64,000 nt of DNA, taken from the NCBI GenBank assembly GCA_910579175.1, contig CAJTTB010000002.1, positions 62,001 to 126,000 on the forward strand. Direction: 5' to 3'. Positions 16,417 to 24,583 of the stretch are shown here, one piece after another. The DNA is from an uncultured Oscillospiraceae bacterium (GTDB lineage: Bacteria; Bacillota; Clostridia; Oscillospirales; Ruminococcaceae). Within the stretch, counting starts at the first letter, position 1. Each line of letters opens with the position of its first letter. The notes beneath the pieces are model-generated. The model did not search any database and was not told the origin of the DNA. It saw nothing but the letters and a program-made list of their open reading frames with translations. The position numbers and the translations under genes are program-made.

Positions 16417-17694
16417 CTATTTTTCTAAAGCGCGTTTCCCAATATCAGTGCGATATTGCATTCCATCAAATTGAATTTCCTTGATAGCATGATATGCTTT
16501 CTCCAAAGCTTGTTGTAAGGTATCTCCTGTCTGAGTTACACCCAACACACGACCACCGCTGGTTTGAAATACACCATCTTCCAATGCAGTTCCAGCATGG
16601 TAAATCACAGCCTGTTCAAGTTGACCATCTTCATCCAAACCATGAATTTCAATCCCCTTTGGATAGGATTGTGGATAACCGCTTGATGCTGCAATCACAC
16701 AGGCAGCAAAACGATTTTCTTCAAATTCAATGGAAAGTTCTCCCAAACGCTGTTGATTGATCGCTTCAAAAATATCCAATAAATCTGTCTTTAATAAAGG
16801 TAATACCACCTGTGTTTCTGGATCTCCAAAACGACAGTTGTACTCAATTACTTTTGGTCCATTTGGAGTAATCATCAAACCAAAAAAGATACAACCTTGA
16901 AATGTTCTACCCTCTTGATTCATTGCCTCCATTGTGGGAACAAAAATAGTTTCCATACATTCTTTTGCAACCTCTTTTGTATAATATGGATTGGGGGCAA
17001 TGGTTCCCATACCACCTGTATTCAGTCCTTTATCTCCGTTCAAGGCGCGCTTGTGGTCCATAGAAGAAATCATGGGTACAATGGTTTTCCCATCGCAAAA
17101 GGATAAAACAGATACTTCTGGACCAGTTAAAAATTCCTCTACTACAATTTGATTTCCACTTTCTCCAAACATCTTGTCATTCATAATAGAATTGACCGCA
17201 TAACATGCCTGGTCGTAATTTTCTGCAATGATAACACCTTTTCCCAATGCCAAGCCGTCCGCCTTAATCACAGTTGGATAGGTATTCTGCTCTAAAATAT
17301 AAGAAATCGCTTCATCTGCATGAGAAAACACTGCATATTTTGCAGTTGGAATCTGATATTTTTGCATCAAATCTTTAGAAAAGACCTTACTGCCTTCCAA
17401 AATAGCAGCTGCTTTATTGGGACCAAAGGTCTTGATTCCCTGTTCATTTAAAGCATCTACCATACCCAATACCAATGGGTCATCTGGAGCAACTACCGCC
17501 AAATCAATTTGTCGTTCTACACAGAACTTTACCATCTTGTCAATATCACAAGCACCGATATTGACACATTCTGCATCTTTTGAGATTCCACCATTTCCGG
17601 GAGCTGCATAGATGTTAGAAATGCGTTTATTTTGTTTTAATTTTTTAATGATAGCATGTTCACGACCGCCGCCACCAATTACAAGAACTTTCAT
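16417..17694 (-). CDS. purD: phosphoribosylamine-glycine ligase
   Basis: A 425-residue ATP-grasp enzyme joining phosphoribosylamine and glycine to give GAR, step 2 of purine synthesis. It begins M-K-V-L-V-I-G-G-G-G-R-E-H-A, with V-I-K-A-D-G-L-A-L-G-K-G-V at the ATP-grasp lysine (about 140-152), G-P-E-V-S-V-L-S-F-C-D-G, G-G-M-G-T-I-A-P and E-Y-N-C-R-F-G-D-P-E-T-Q-V (about 283-295). The ATG at 17694 is used because GAGGTG lies just before it. An ATG four codons earlier overlaps the preceding stop codon and lacks a site. It is the last gene of the pur operon. Confidence 0.97.
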   Translation of the reverse strand: MKVLVIGGGGREHAIIKKLKQNKRISNIYAAPGNGGISKDAECVNIGACDIDKMVKFCVERQIDLAVVAPDDPLVLGMVDALNEQGIKTFGPNKAAAILEGSKVFSKDLMQKYQIPTAKYAVFSHADEAISYILEQNTYPTVIKADGLALGKGVIIAENYDQACYAVNSIMNDKMFGESGNQIVVEEFLTGPEVSVLSFCDGKTIVPMISSMDHKRALNGDKGLNTGGMGTIAPNPYYTKEVAKECMETIFVPTMEAMNQEGRTFQGCIFFGLMITPNGPKVIEYNCRFGDPETQVVLPLLKTDLLDIFEAINQQRLGELSIEFEENRFAACVIAASSGYPQSYPKGIEIHGLDEDGQLEQAVIYHAGTALEDGVFQTSGGRVLGVTQTGDTLQQALEKAYHAIKEIQFDGMQYRTDIGKRALEK

Positions 17695-17705
17695 AAAACA
17701 CCTCA

Positions 17706-18884
17706 TTAATGATGAAATAGACGAATCCCAGTAAATGCCATTGAAATATGATATTTATTACAGGTTTCAATTACATGGTCATCACGAATAGAGCCACCAG
17801 GTTGTGCAATAAATTCAACACCGCTGCGATGTGCTCGTTCAATGTTGTCACCAAATGGGAAAAACGCATCAGAGCCCAATGCTACACCAGATAGTTGAGC
17901 CAACCATTCCTTTTTCTCCTCACGGGTCAATGGTTCTGGTTGCTGGGTAAAAGCAAACTGCCAATTTTCCTCTCCAATAACATCTTCATAATCATCAGAA
18001 ATATAAACATCAATGGTATTATCGCGGTCTGCACGGCGAATATTGTCTTTGAATGGCAAATTCAATACTTTTGGATGCTGACGCAGCCACCAAATATCCG
18101 CTTTATTTCCCGCCAAACGAGTACAGTGAATTCTAGATTGCTGACCTGCTCCAATGCCAATCGCTTGTCCATCCTTTGCATAACAGACAGAATTGGACTG
18201 TGTATATTTTAAGGTAATCAGAGAAATCACCAAATCACGCTTTGCCTCATCTGTTAGGGTTTGATTTTCTGTTACAATATGGTTTAACATATCGTTGTCA
18301 ATCTTTAATTCATTGCGACCTTGTTCAAAGGTAATACCATAACAGTCTTTATGCTCTATCTCATTGGGAATATAACTCTCATCTATCTGAATGATATTAT
18401 AAGAACCTTTGCGTTTTCCCTTTAAAATTTCCAACGCCTCATCTGTATATCCTGGGGCAATCACTCCATCAGATACTTCTCGAAAGATTAATTTTGCAGT
18501 TTCTTTATCACAAGTTTCACTCAATGCAATAAAATCCCCATAAGAGGACATACGGTCCGCACCCCTTGCACGCGCATAAGCGGTTGCCAATGGGGAAAGT
18601 TCTAAATCATCTACAAAGTAAATTTTTTTAAGCGTCTCACTCATAGGCACTGCTACAGCTGCCCCCGCTGGACTGACATGTTTAAAAGAAGCTGCTGCTG
18701 GAAGGTTGGTCGCTGCTTTTAACTCTCTTACCAACTGCCAACTATTAAACGCGTCTAAAAAATTGATATATCCTGGTTTTCCATTCAACACCTTAATGGG
18801 GAGCTCTTTTCCATCCTTCATAAAAATACGGGAAGGTTTTTGGTTTGGATTACATCCATATTTTAAAGCAAGTTCATTCGCCAC
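17706..18884 (-). CDS. purH: stand-alone AICAR formyltransferase (PurH C-terminal type)
   Basis: A 392-residue enzyme covering only the transformylase part of classical PurH. It transfers a formyl group from 10-formyl-THF to AICAR. The AICARFT signatures are visible: L-K-Y-G-C-N-P-N-Q-K-P (about 7-17), A-A-S-F-K-H-V-S-P-A-G-A-A-V (about 65-78) with its catalytic Lys-His, Y-T-Q-S-N-S-V-C-Y-A, I-G-I-G-A-G-Q-Q-S-R and S-D-A-F-F-P-F-G-D-N. There is no N-terminal IMP cyclohydrolase domain. That step is encoded by the gene immediately upstream. The GTG at 18884 is 7 bases after GAAGGA. An ATG at 18890 is possible but almost touches the ribosome site. Confidence 0.93.
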   Translation of the reverse strand: MANELALKYGCNPNQKPSRIFMKDGKELPIKVLNGKPGYINFLDAFNSWQLVRELKAATNLPAAASFKHVSPAGAAVAVPMSETLKKIYFVDDLELSPLATAYARARGADRMSSYGDFIALSETCDKETAKLIFREVSDGVIAPGYTDEALEILKGKRKGSYNIIQIDESYIPNEIEHKDCYGITFEQGRNELKIDNDMLNHIVTENQTLTDEAKRDLVISLITLKYTQSNSVCYAKDGQAIGIGAGQQSRIHCTRLAGNKADIWWLRQHPKVLNLPFKDNIRRADRDNTIDVYISDDYEDVIGEENWQFAFTQQPEPLTREEKKEWLAQLSGVALGSDAFFPFGDNIERAHRSGVEFIAQPGGSIRDDHVIETCNKYHISMAFTGIRLFHH

Positions 18885-18904
18885 AATCATTTCCTTCTTT
18901 CATC

Positions 18905-19612
18905 TTATTGATTTTTATTGACAATTCTAGTTTCAAAATGACCAGTCTTGAGATCAATAAAGCGCGTAAACAAAGACACTTTATTTTCTGCATTTAAGTT
19001 TTGCCATAATTGATCGGTAAACTCATCAATGGAACCAGAAATTTCTACCAATTTTGGCTCTCCACTAAAGGATGGAATTGGATTGCCATCACATTCATAG
19101 GTATGGATAAAATGCCCTTCACCTGCCAAAGGTGCTGTATACTCAAAGAAAAAGCGCTGTGCAGAACTTGGGTTATGATTGGCACTTTTTAAAATAGATA
19201 ACCGATAATCTCCTGTTTTTCGATCTAAAATACCAGAAATACGAGGCGTAAAATTATCTGCATCAGGTTCAAATGTGCGTGTTCTCAGTGCAGCTTCAAA
19301 GGAATTTCCAGCCTTTAAAAAGTCATAGATGGTATCTGTTTGGTCCCCATTTGTCACAATGGTCATATCATTGAGTACACGAACTGGATAATAGATAATC
19401 AAAGAAGGGTCTATCAATTTTGCAGGGTCAAATGCTTGGGTTTTTAAATGATCTTGTTCTGATACAAAAATGCGATTGCGGCTGTTTTCACTTCTGCCCA
19501 TAATAAAATAGGCAATCACTGCATGTTTTGCATCGGCATGTTTTCCGATCACAATTCCCCTACCTGGATAAGAATTGTGATTTACTTCTGTATATAAATC
19601 AATTTTTTTCAT
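18905..19612 (-). CDS. purO: PurO-type IMP cyclohydrolase
   Basis: A 235-residue protein of the IMP cyclohydrolase family first known from archaea, closing the ring of FAICAR to give IMP. The family layout is seen in N-H-N-S-Y-P-G-R-G-I-V-I-G (about 10-22), Y-F-I-M-G-R-S-E-N-S-R-N-R (about 36-48), an I-Y-Y-P-V-R block, and N-F-T-P-R-I-S-G-I (about 145-153). Three ATGs are in tandem. The one at 19612 is spaced 7 bases from AAGGAG and is preferred. It is adjacent to the single-domain formyltransferase, and together they replace bifunctional PurH. The symbol follows the archaeal enzyme. Confidence 0.9.
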   Translation of the reverse strand: MKKIDLYTEVNHNSYPGRGIVIGKHADAKHAVIAYFIMGRSENSRNRIFVSEQDHLKTQAFDPAKLIDPSLIIYYPVRVLNDMTIVTNGDQTDTIYDFLKAGNSFEAALRTRTFEPDADNFTPRISGILDRKTGDYRLSILKSANHNPSSAQRFFFEYTAPLAGEGHFIHTYECDGNPIPSFSGEPKLVEISGSIDEFTDQLWQNLNAENKVSLFTRFIDLKTGHFETRIVNKNQ

Positions 19613-19634
19613 CATCATGCTCCTTACTACTGGT

Positions 19635-20261
19635 CTATTCTTCTACAATCACATGCCCGTCAACAACTCTTATTTTGTCCTGACAAAATAAAGAAACTGC
19701 TTTGGGGAGAATTTTCCATTCCGCCTGTTCCATAATACGTTTTTGCAATATTTCTGGGGTATCTTTATTTTGCACCTCTACCGCCTGTTGTAAAATGATA
19801 GGACCTCCATCGCATACTTCTGTTACAAAGTGTACCGTTGCCCCTGACAATTTTACACCCTTTTTTAAAGCAGCTTCATGCACATGCAGTCCATAAAATC
19901 CCTTTCCACAAAAGGAAGGAATCAACGCCGGATGTACATTTATCATCTGATTGGGATAAGCGTGACAAACCGTTTCATCTAAGATGGTCATAAATCCAGC
20001 ATATACCACCAAATCAGCCTGTTCCTGTTGTAAGGCAGTCAACATAGCTTTGCTATAAGACGCAATATCTGGATAATCTTTGCGGTTTAATACGCGTGTT
20101 GGAATTTGATTTTGCTCCGCACGTGTTAGCGCATAGACATCTGGCTTAGAAGAGATCACACAAGTAATCTTTCCATTGATAATTTGTCCGTTTTTTTGCG
20201 CATCAATTAATGCTTGTAGGTTGGTCCCTCCACCAGAAACCAATACGACAATCTTCTTCAT
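19635..20261 (-). CDS. purN: phosphoribosylglycinamide formyltransferase
   Basis: A 208-residue enzyme converting GAR to FGAR with 10-formyl-THF. Signatures are V-L-V-S-G-G-G-T-N-L-Q-A-L (6-18), the M-I-N-V-H-P-A-L-I-P-S-F block (about 106-117) with catalytic Asn and His, and the S-G-A-T-V-H-F-V-T-E-V-C-D-G-G-P-I-I-L-Q region (about 135-154) carrying the third catalytic residue Asp. Normal length. AAAGGAGAG precedes the ATG. It sits between purM and the IMP cyclohydrolase gene with short gaps. Confidence 0.96.
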   Translation of the reverse strand: MKKIVVLVSGGGTNLQALIDAQKNGQIINGKITCVISSKPDVYALTRAEQNQIPTRVLNRKDYPDIASYSKAMLTALQQEQADLVVYAGFMTILDETVCHAYPNQMINVHPALIPSFCGKGFYGLHVHEAALKKGVKLSGATVHFVTEVCDGGPIILQQAVEVQNKDTPEILQKRIMEQAEWKILPKAVSLFCQDKIRVVDGHVIVEE

Positions 20262-20288
20262 TGGGACATCTCTCCTTTTTTTGCCAAC

Positions 20289-21326
20289 CTATTCAATGAT
20301 AACTCCTTGGTTATCCTCAATCAGATGTCCAATTACATAGGCATCTTGTCCATTTGCCTGTAATATTTCTAATGTTTTATCCACATCAGCAGGGTCCACA
20401 CAGACAGTCATGCCCACACCCATATTAAAGGTATTAAACATATCTCTTTCTGGAATATTTCCAACCTTTGCAAGATAATCAAAAATTGGCAATACCTTGA
20501 TTGCATTGCGGTCTATTTTGGCAGTCAAATGTTCTGGGAAAGAACGAGGTAAATTCTCATAGAAACCACCGCCGGTGATATGTGCAATGGATTTTACAGT
20601 TACCTGCTCCAACAGTGCCAAAATGGGTTTTACATAAATTTTTGTTGGAGTCAACAATGTCTCTCCCAAAGACGCTCCGCCAAGTGCTTCTACAGGCGTT
20701 TTGATATCTGTATGTTCCACATCAAATACCTTGCGAACCAAGCTAAAGCCATTGGAATGCACACCGCTGGAAGCCAAACCAATCAACATATCTCCTGCCT
20801 TTTGTGCATCTGGTTTTAAAATCTTCTCTTTATCCACTACACCAACGCTAAACCCTGCCAAGTCGTATTCTTCCACATCATAAAATCCTGGCATTTCAGC
20901 AGTTTCACCACCGCTCAGTGCGCAACCTGCCTGTACACAACCTTCTGCTACACCAGATACAATCTCTGCAATTTTTTCTGGTACATTTTTGCCACATGCA
21001 ATATAATCCAAAAATACCAATGGTTTTGCGCCACAACAAATGATATCATTGACACACATTGCCACACAATCAATTCCCACTGTATCATGCTTATCCATTA
21101 AAAAGGCAATTTTTAGCTTGGTTCCAACCCCATCTGTTCCAGAACAGAGAACTGGCTTTTCAATCCCAGTCAAATCCAATTCAAACAATCCGCCAAATCC
21201 TCCAATTGCTCCAATTGCTCCAGATGTCATTGTTCTGGCAACATGTTTTTTCATCAGCTCTACTGCGCGATAACCCGCTGTCACATCAACTCCAGCTTGT
21301 TTATAACTCTCACTAAAACTTTTCAT
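20289..21326 (-). CDS. purM: phosphoribosylformylglycinamidine cyclo-ligase (AIR synthetase)
   Basis: A 345-residue enzyme closing FGAM to AIR with ATP. It shows [11 protein letters not shown] (7-17), G-G-F-G-G-L-F (about 41-47), [11 protein letters not shown] (about 59-69), [10 protein letters not shown] (about 86-95), [15 protein letters not shown], and [20 protein letters not shown] precedes the ATG at 21326; an upstream in-frame ATG at 21353 has none. Normal length and full motif set. Confidence 0.97.
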   Translation of the reverse strand: MKSFSESYKQAGVDVTAGYRAVELMKKHVARTMTSGAIGAIGGFGGLFELDLTGIEKPVLCSGTDGVGTKLKIAFLMDKHDTVGIDCVAMCVNDIICCGAKPLVFLDYIACGKNVPEKIAEIVSGVAEGCVQAGCALSGGETAEMPGFYDVEEYDLAGFSVGVVDKEKILKPDAQKAGDMLIGLASSGVHSNGFSLVRKVFDVEHTDIKTPVEALGGASLGETLLTPTKIYVKPILALLEQVTVKSIAHITGGGFYENLPRSFPEHLTAKIDRNAIKVLPIFDYLAKVGNIPERDMFNTFNMGVGMTVCVDPADVDKTLEILQANGQDAYVIGHLIEDNQGVIIE

Positions 21327-21432
21327 AAAGTTCTCCTTTTCCTGACTTATCACAGAATATATTATCCATTTGTCAACGTACTGTGATTGACAGATGTTTT
21401 TTAGTCATCTTTTGTCATCATTCCATCTAAAC

Positions 21433-22848
21433 TTATTCTCTACCCGTCCAACAATAAGTGCAGATGTTTTCCGGATCGATTCCAATTGATTGTAATGTGC
21501 CTTCCACTGTTTGATATTGTAAGGAAGTGAAATTCAGATGTTCGCAAATTTTATCAATCATTTGCTTATGCTTTTCGGTATGACAATCCGCATATTCCGC
21601 AATCAATTCCTGAGAAATTGTCTTTCCCTGCTCCATCTCAGCGATCACCTGACGCGTGATCAAATCCATTTCAGAAGTAGAACGTGAAAAATTGAGATAC
21701 TTACAGCCATACATAATCGGCGGACAAGCAGAGCGAATATGCACCTGCTTTGCTCCACTTTGATATAAAAATTCAACTGTTTCACGCATCTGTGTACCCC
21801 GTACAATGGAATCGTCAATAAATAATAAATTTTTATCCCGAATCAAAGAATCAACTGGAATCAGCTTCATATGCGCAATTAAATTTCTCATGGACTGATT
21901 GGTTGGCATAAAACTTCTTGACCAAGTGGGGGTATACTTAATAAACGGTCTTGCAAATGGAATATCCGAATAATTGGCATATCCGATTGCATGTGCTACA
22001 CCAGAATCTGGCACTCCTGCCACATAATCCAAATCATATTGATTATTGTCATGTTCTGCTAAGATTCTTCCACACTCATAGCGCATTTCCTCTACACCGA
22101 CACCCTCATAAGAGGAAGTTGGATAACCGTAATAGGTCCATAAAAATGCACAGACCTTTTTCTTCTTCTGCGGCTCGGCAACAATTTCATAGCCATCTGG
22201 TGTAATAAAGTCAATTTCTCCTGCTCCAAGTTCGTGTTCATGCTTATAGCCCAGATTCAAATAGGCAAAAGATTCAAAAGAAGCACAATAGCTATCCTCT
22301 TTCTTACCGATAATCAATGGGGTTCTTCCCACTTTATCACGGGCTGCATAGATGCCATCTTTTGTCAATATCAATAAGGTCATAGAGCCATCAATCAAGT
22401 TTTGTGCATGCTTGATACCCTCTACTAAGGTTTCCTTTTGATTGATCAAAGAAGCCATCAGTTCTGTTGCATTGATTTTATTGCCGCTCATTTCTAAAAA
22501 GTGAGAAAAACCATTCTCAAAAGCTTGTTGTAATAACTCTGTTTCATTGTTGATGCGTCCTACCGTCGTAATCGCATAATTGCCCAGATGAGAACGCACA
22601 ATCAACGGTTGTGGCTCGTTGTCACTAATACAACCAATTCCCATATTGCCCTTCATTTCCTGAATATCTCTTTCAAATTTGGTACGAAATGGAGAGTTTT
22701 CAATGTTGTGAATCGCGCGTTCAAAACCCTTTTCAGAATATACTGCCATACCACCTCTGCGCGTTCCTAGATGAGAATGAAAGTCTGTTCCAAAAAATAA
22801 ATCTGTAATACAATCCTGTTTTGATATAACACCAAAAATACCGCCCAA
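21433..22848 (-). CDS. purF: amidophosphoribosyltransferase, variant lacking the N-terminal nucleophile Cys
   Basis: A 471-residue PurF-like protein. The class II glutaminase-like domain (about 1-230) includes H-L-G-T-R-R-G-G-M-A and G-N-Y-A-I-T-T-V-G-R-I-N-N. The phosphoribosyltransferase domain has the PRPP loop L-L-F-I-D-D-S-I-V-R-G-T (about 340-351). The start is TTG at 22848, five bases after GGAAGTG, giving M-G-G-I-F-G-V. In normal PurF this is (M)-C-G-I-F-G-V, and that Cys is exposed by processing and attacks glutamine. Here Gly replaces it. A longer reading from 22884 would place Leu there, also not Cys. Ammonia-dependent synthesis or an alternative nucleophile (Cys12) are possible. 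Position in the operon supports a working PRA synthase. Confidence 0.88.
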   Translation of the reverse strand: MGGIFGVISKQDCITDLFFGTDFHSHLGTRRGGMAVYSEKGFERAIHNIENSPFRTKFERDIQEMKGNMGIGCISDNEPQPLIVRSHLGNYAITTVGRINNETELLQQAFENGFSHFLEMSGNKINATELMASLINQKETLVEGIKHAQNLIDGSMTLLILTKDGIYAARDKVGRTPLIIGKKEDSYCASFESFAYLNLGYKHEHELGAGEIDFITPDGYEIVAEPQKKKKVCAFLWTYYGYPTSSYEGVGVEEMRYECGRILAEHDNNQYDLDYVAGVPDSGVAHAIGYANYSDIPFARPFIKYTPTWSRSFMPTNQSMRNLIAHMKLIPVDSLIRDKNLLFIDDSIVRGTQMRETVEFLYQSGAKQVHIRSACPPIMYGCKYLNFSRSTSEMDLITRQVIAEMEQGKTISQELIAEYADCHTEKHKQMIDKICEHLNFTSLQYQTVEGTLQSIGIDPENICTYCWTGRE

Positions 22849-22935
22849 AAAAACACTTCCTTTTATCAACACTCTTTGATACAAAAACTACTTTGAATTA
22901 GATATGGGCAGAAGTTTCTGCCCATATTCACCTGA

Positions 22936-23646
22936 TTATTCACCCAATAGACGCTTCATAATTTCTTTATAAGCATCTTCTTCTCCGCCCATATCTCTGC
23001 GAAAACGGTCTTTATCTAATTTTTCTTTTGTCACACTATCCCAAAAACGACAAGTGTCTGGAGAAATTTCATCTGCTAATACAATGGTGCCATCGGATAG
23101 TCTTCCATATTCCAATTTAAAATCAATCAATTCAATATTTAAATCTTTTAAATAAGAAGACAACACTTCATTGACCTTTAAAGAATAATTTGCAATGGTA
23201 TCCAATTCCTCTTTGGTGCACCATTCCATTGCCATAATATGATATTCATTGACCATTGGATCACCCAAAGCATCATCTTTATAACAATATTCCAAAACCG
23301 TTTTCTTCATTGGCACGCCTTCTTCCAATCCCAAACGCTTTGACAAAGAACCTGCTGCAATGTTGCGCACAATTACTTCTAGTGGAACAATGGTCACTTT
23401 TTTAACAACGGTTTCTCGATCAGAAATTTCCTCTACAAAATGGGTAGGAACCCCATTTTGTTCCAATAATTTCATCAGATGATTGGTCACACGATTGTTG
23501 ATAATTCCCTTATCGTGTATGGTTCCTTTTTTCGCACCATTTCCAGCAGTTGCATCATCCTTATAATCTACAATCAATACTTCTGGGTCTTGTGTTGTCC
23601 AAACTTTTTTTGCTTTTCCTTCATATAACTGATTTACCTTCTGCAT
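22936..23646 (-). CDS. purC: SAICAR synthetase
   Basis: A 236-residue ATP-dependent ligase joining CAIR and aspartate. It shows the N-terminal Q-L-Y-E-G-K-A-K-K-V (6-15), K-D-D-A-T-A-G-N-G-A-K-K (29-40), E-V-I-V-R-N-I-A-A-G-S (about 89-99), E-L-I-D-F-K-L-E-Y-G-R (about 174-184) and D-E-I-S-P-D-T-C-R-F-W-D (about 191-202). AGGAGGAG precedes the ATG. It lies between purE and purF. Confidence 0.97.
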   Translation of the reverse strand: MQKVNQLYEGKAKKVWTTQDPEVLIVDYKDDATAGNGAKKGTIHDKGIINNRVTNHLMKLLEQNGVPTHFVEEISDRETVVKKVTIVPLEVIVRNIAAGSLSKRLGLEEGVPMKKTVLEYCYKDDALGDPMVNEYHIMAMEWCTKEELDTIANYSLKVNEVLSSYLKDLNIELIDFKLEYGRLSDGTIVLADEISPDTCRFWDSVTKEKLDKDRFRRDMGGEEDAYKEIMKRLLGE

Positions 23647-23691
23647 AATCTGCTCCTCCTAAAATGATATCTTATTTTCTAATCTTACAAA

Positions 23692-24189
23692 TTAACATTC
23701 TGATTGTAATTTTTTGTCCTTTTCTATAACCTCTTGGGTCATTTTCTGTTTCATATCGGCAAGTTTTTGCGTCAATTCCTCATGATAAATTGCCATCATC
23801 TGAACTGCCAAAATCGCTGCATTATCTGCCCCATCAATTGCAACAGTGGCGACTGGAATACCCTTTGGCATCTGCACGGTAGAGAGCAAAGCGTCTAAAC
23901 CATCCAATGTAGAAGCCTTAATTGGAATACCAATCACAGGAAGTGTTGTGTGTGCGGCAAGTACACCAGCAAGATGTGCTGCCTTTCCAGCAGCAGCAAT
24001 GATAACGCCAAAACCATTTTGTTTTGCCTGAGAAGCAAACTGACAAGCCTGCTCAGGAGTTCTATGGGCAGACATAATATGCGTTTCAACTTCAATCTCA
24101 AAATCTTTTAATGTTTGAATCGTGTTTTTCAATACAGGCAAATCGCTGTCGCTTCCCATAATAACTGCTACTTTTTTTGCATTTAGCAT
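23692..24189 (-). CDS. purE: N5-carboxyaminoimidazole ribonucleotide mutase
   Basis: A 165-residue class I PurE, moving the carboxyl group of N5-CAIR to give CAIR. Signatures are M-G-S-D-S-D-L-P-V (11-19), S-A-H-R-T-P (39-44) with the catalytic His, and [14 protein letters not shown] (about 66-79). In the last, Lys occupies a position often Gly-Ala in other PurE proteins. First structural gene of the operon. PurK, which normally supplies its substrate, is not in the window, nor are purL, purQ, purS or purB. Confidence 0.95.
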   Translation of the reverse strand: MLNAKKVAVIMGSDSDLPVLKNTIQTLKDFEIEVETHIMSAHRTPEQACQFASQAKQNGFGVIIAAAGKAAHLAGVLAAHTTLPVIGIPIKASTLDGLDALLSTVQMPKGIPVATVAIDGADNAAILAVQMMAIYHEELTQKLADMKQKMTQEVIEKDKKLQSEC

Positions 24190-24220
24190 AACTCTGTTTC
24201 CCTTTCATTTATAAAAATCT

Positions 24221-24238
24221 ATATCAAAATTTTGATAT
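24221..24238. promoter_or_regulatory. 18-bp perfect palindrome before purE
   Basis: ATATCAAAATTTTGATAT lies between the leader terminator and the purE ribosome site. It could be an operator, an RNA hairpin near the purE start, or a chance AT-rich palindrome. Confidence 0.35.
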
Positions 24239-24393
24239 CAAAAATAAGAAAGCTGCGGAAAAATCCCCACAGCTTTATCACATAACATACAAATGTGTGC
24301 AACTCGCCCACAAACAGATACAAAAAGGCTTATCAAAATAGCTTCTTTTCTAGACACCCAATATGCACTTTTACAACAAATAGAATTTCTCAT
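24238..24393 (-). CDS. possible 51-residue leader peptide of the pur operon
   Basis: A 51-codon frame starts at an ATG 6 bases after AAGGAG and about 50 bases after the predicted transcription start. It ends inside the 3' side of the intrinsic terminator that precedes purE. The product would be cysteine-rich (five Cys, including Cys6-Cys7) with a short hydrophobic stretch A-I-L-I-S-L-F-V-S-V. I know no such family. The overlap of coding end and terminator is the layout expected if ribosome position affects termination, but no run of regulatory codons is evident. A non-coding attenuator RNA is the main alternative. Confidence 0.45.
   Translation of the reverse strand: MRNSICCKSAYWVSRKEAILISLFVSVCGRVAHICMLCDKAVGIFPQLSYF
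24249..24276 (-). terminator. intrinsic terminator/attenuator before purE
   Basis: Stem AAAGCTG pairs with CAGCTTT, extended by two G-C pairs past one mismatch. On the minus strand an interrupted T tract (CTTATTTTT) follows. It lies downstream of the pur promoter and upstream of purE, so it must be read through for operon expression. No known purine or PRPP riboswitch consensus was found in the leader. Confidence 0.6.
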
Positions 24394-24451
24394 GACAATC
24401 TCCTTGAAATCTATCCGATTCTAAACCATCCTGCATCTAAAATACATTTCT

Positions 24452-24480
24452 ATTTTACATGATTTTACAATCGAAAGCAA
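24452..24480 (-). promoter_or_regulatory. promoter of the pur operon
   Basis: On the minus strand, TTGCTT (24475-24480) and TAAAAT (24452-24457) are separated by 17 bp. Transcription would begin near 24445, giving a leader of about 255 bases before purE. Confidence 0.65.
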
Positions 24481-24583
24481 TATCTTAAAGTTGAAAATTA
24501 CCATCTATTTTCTAAAATAAATCAGCGAAATCAACAATCAAAATCATATTATTTTTATTTTATTTGATTTTGTCTATTATATG

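Noticed and set aside
24190..24450. purine, PRPP or ZTP riboswitch before purE
   Set aside because: None of the conserved core sequences of these classes could be found on the minus strand.
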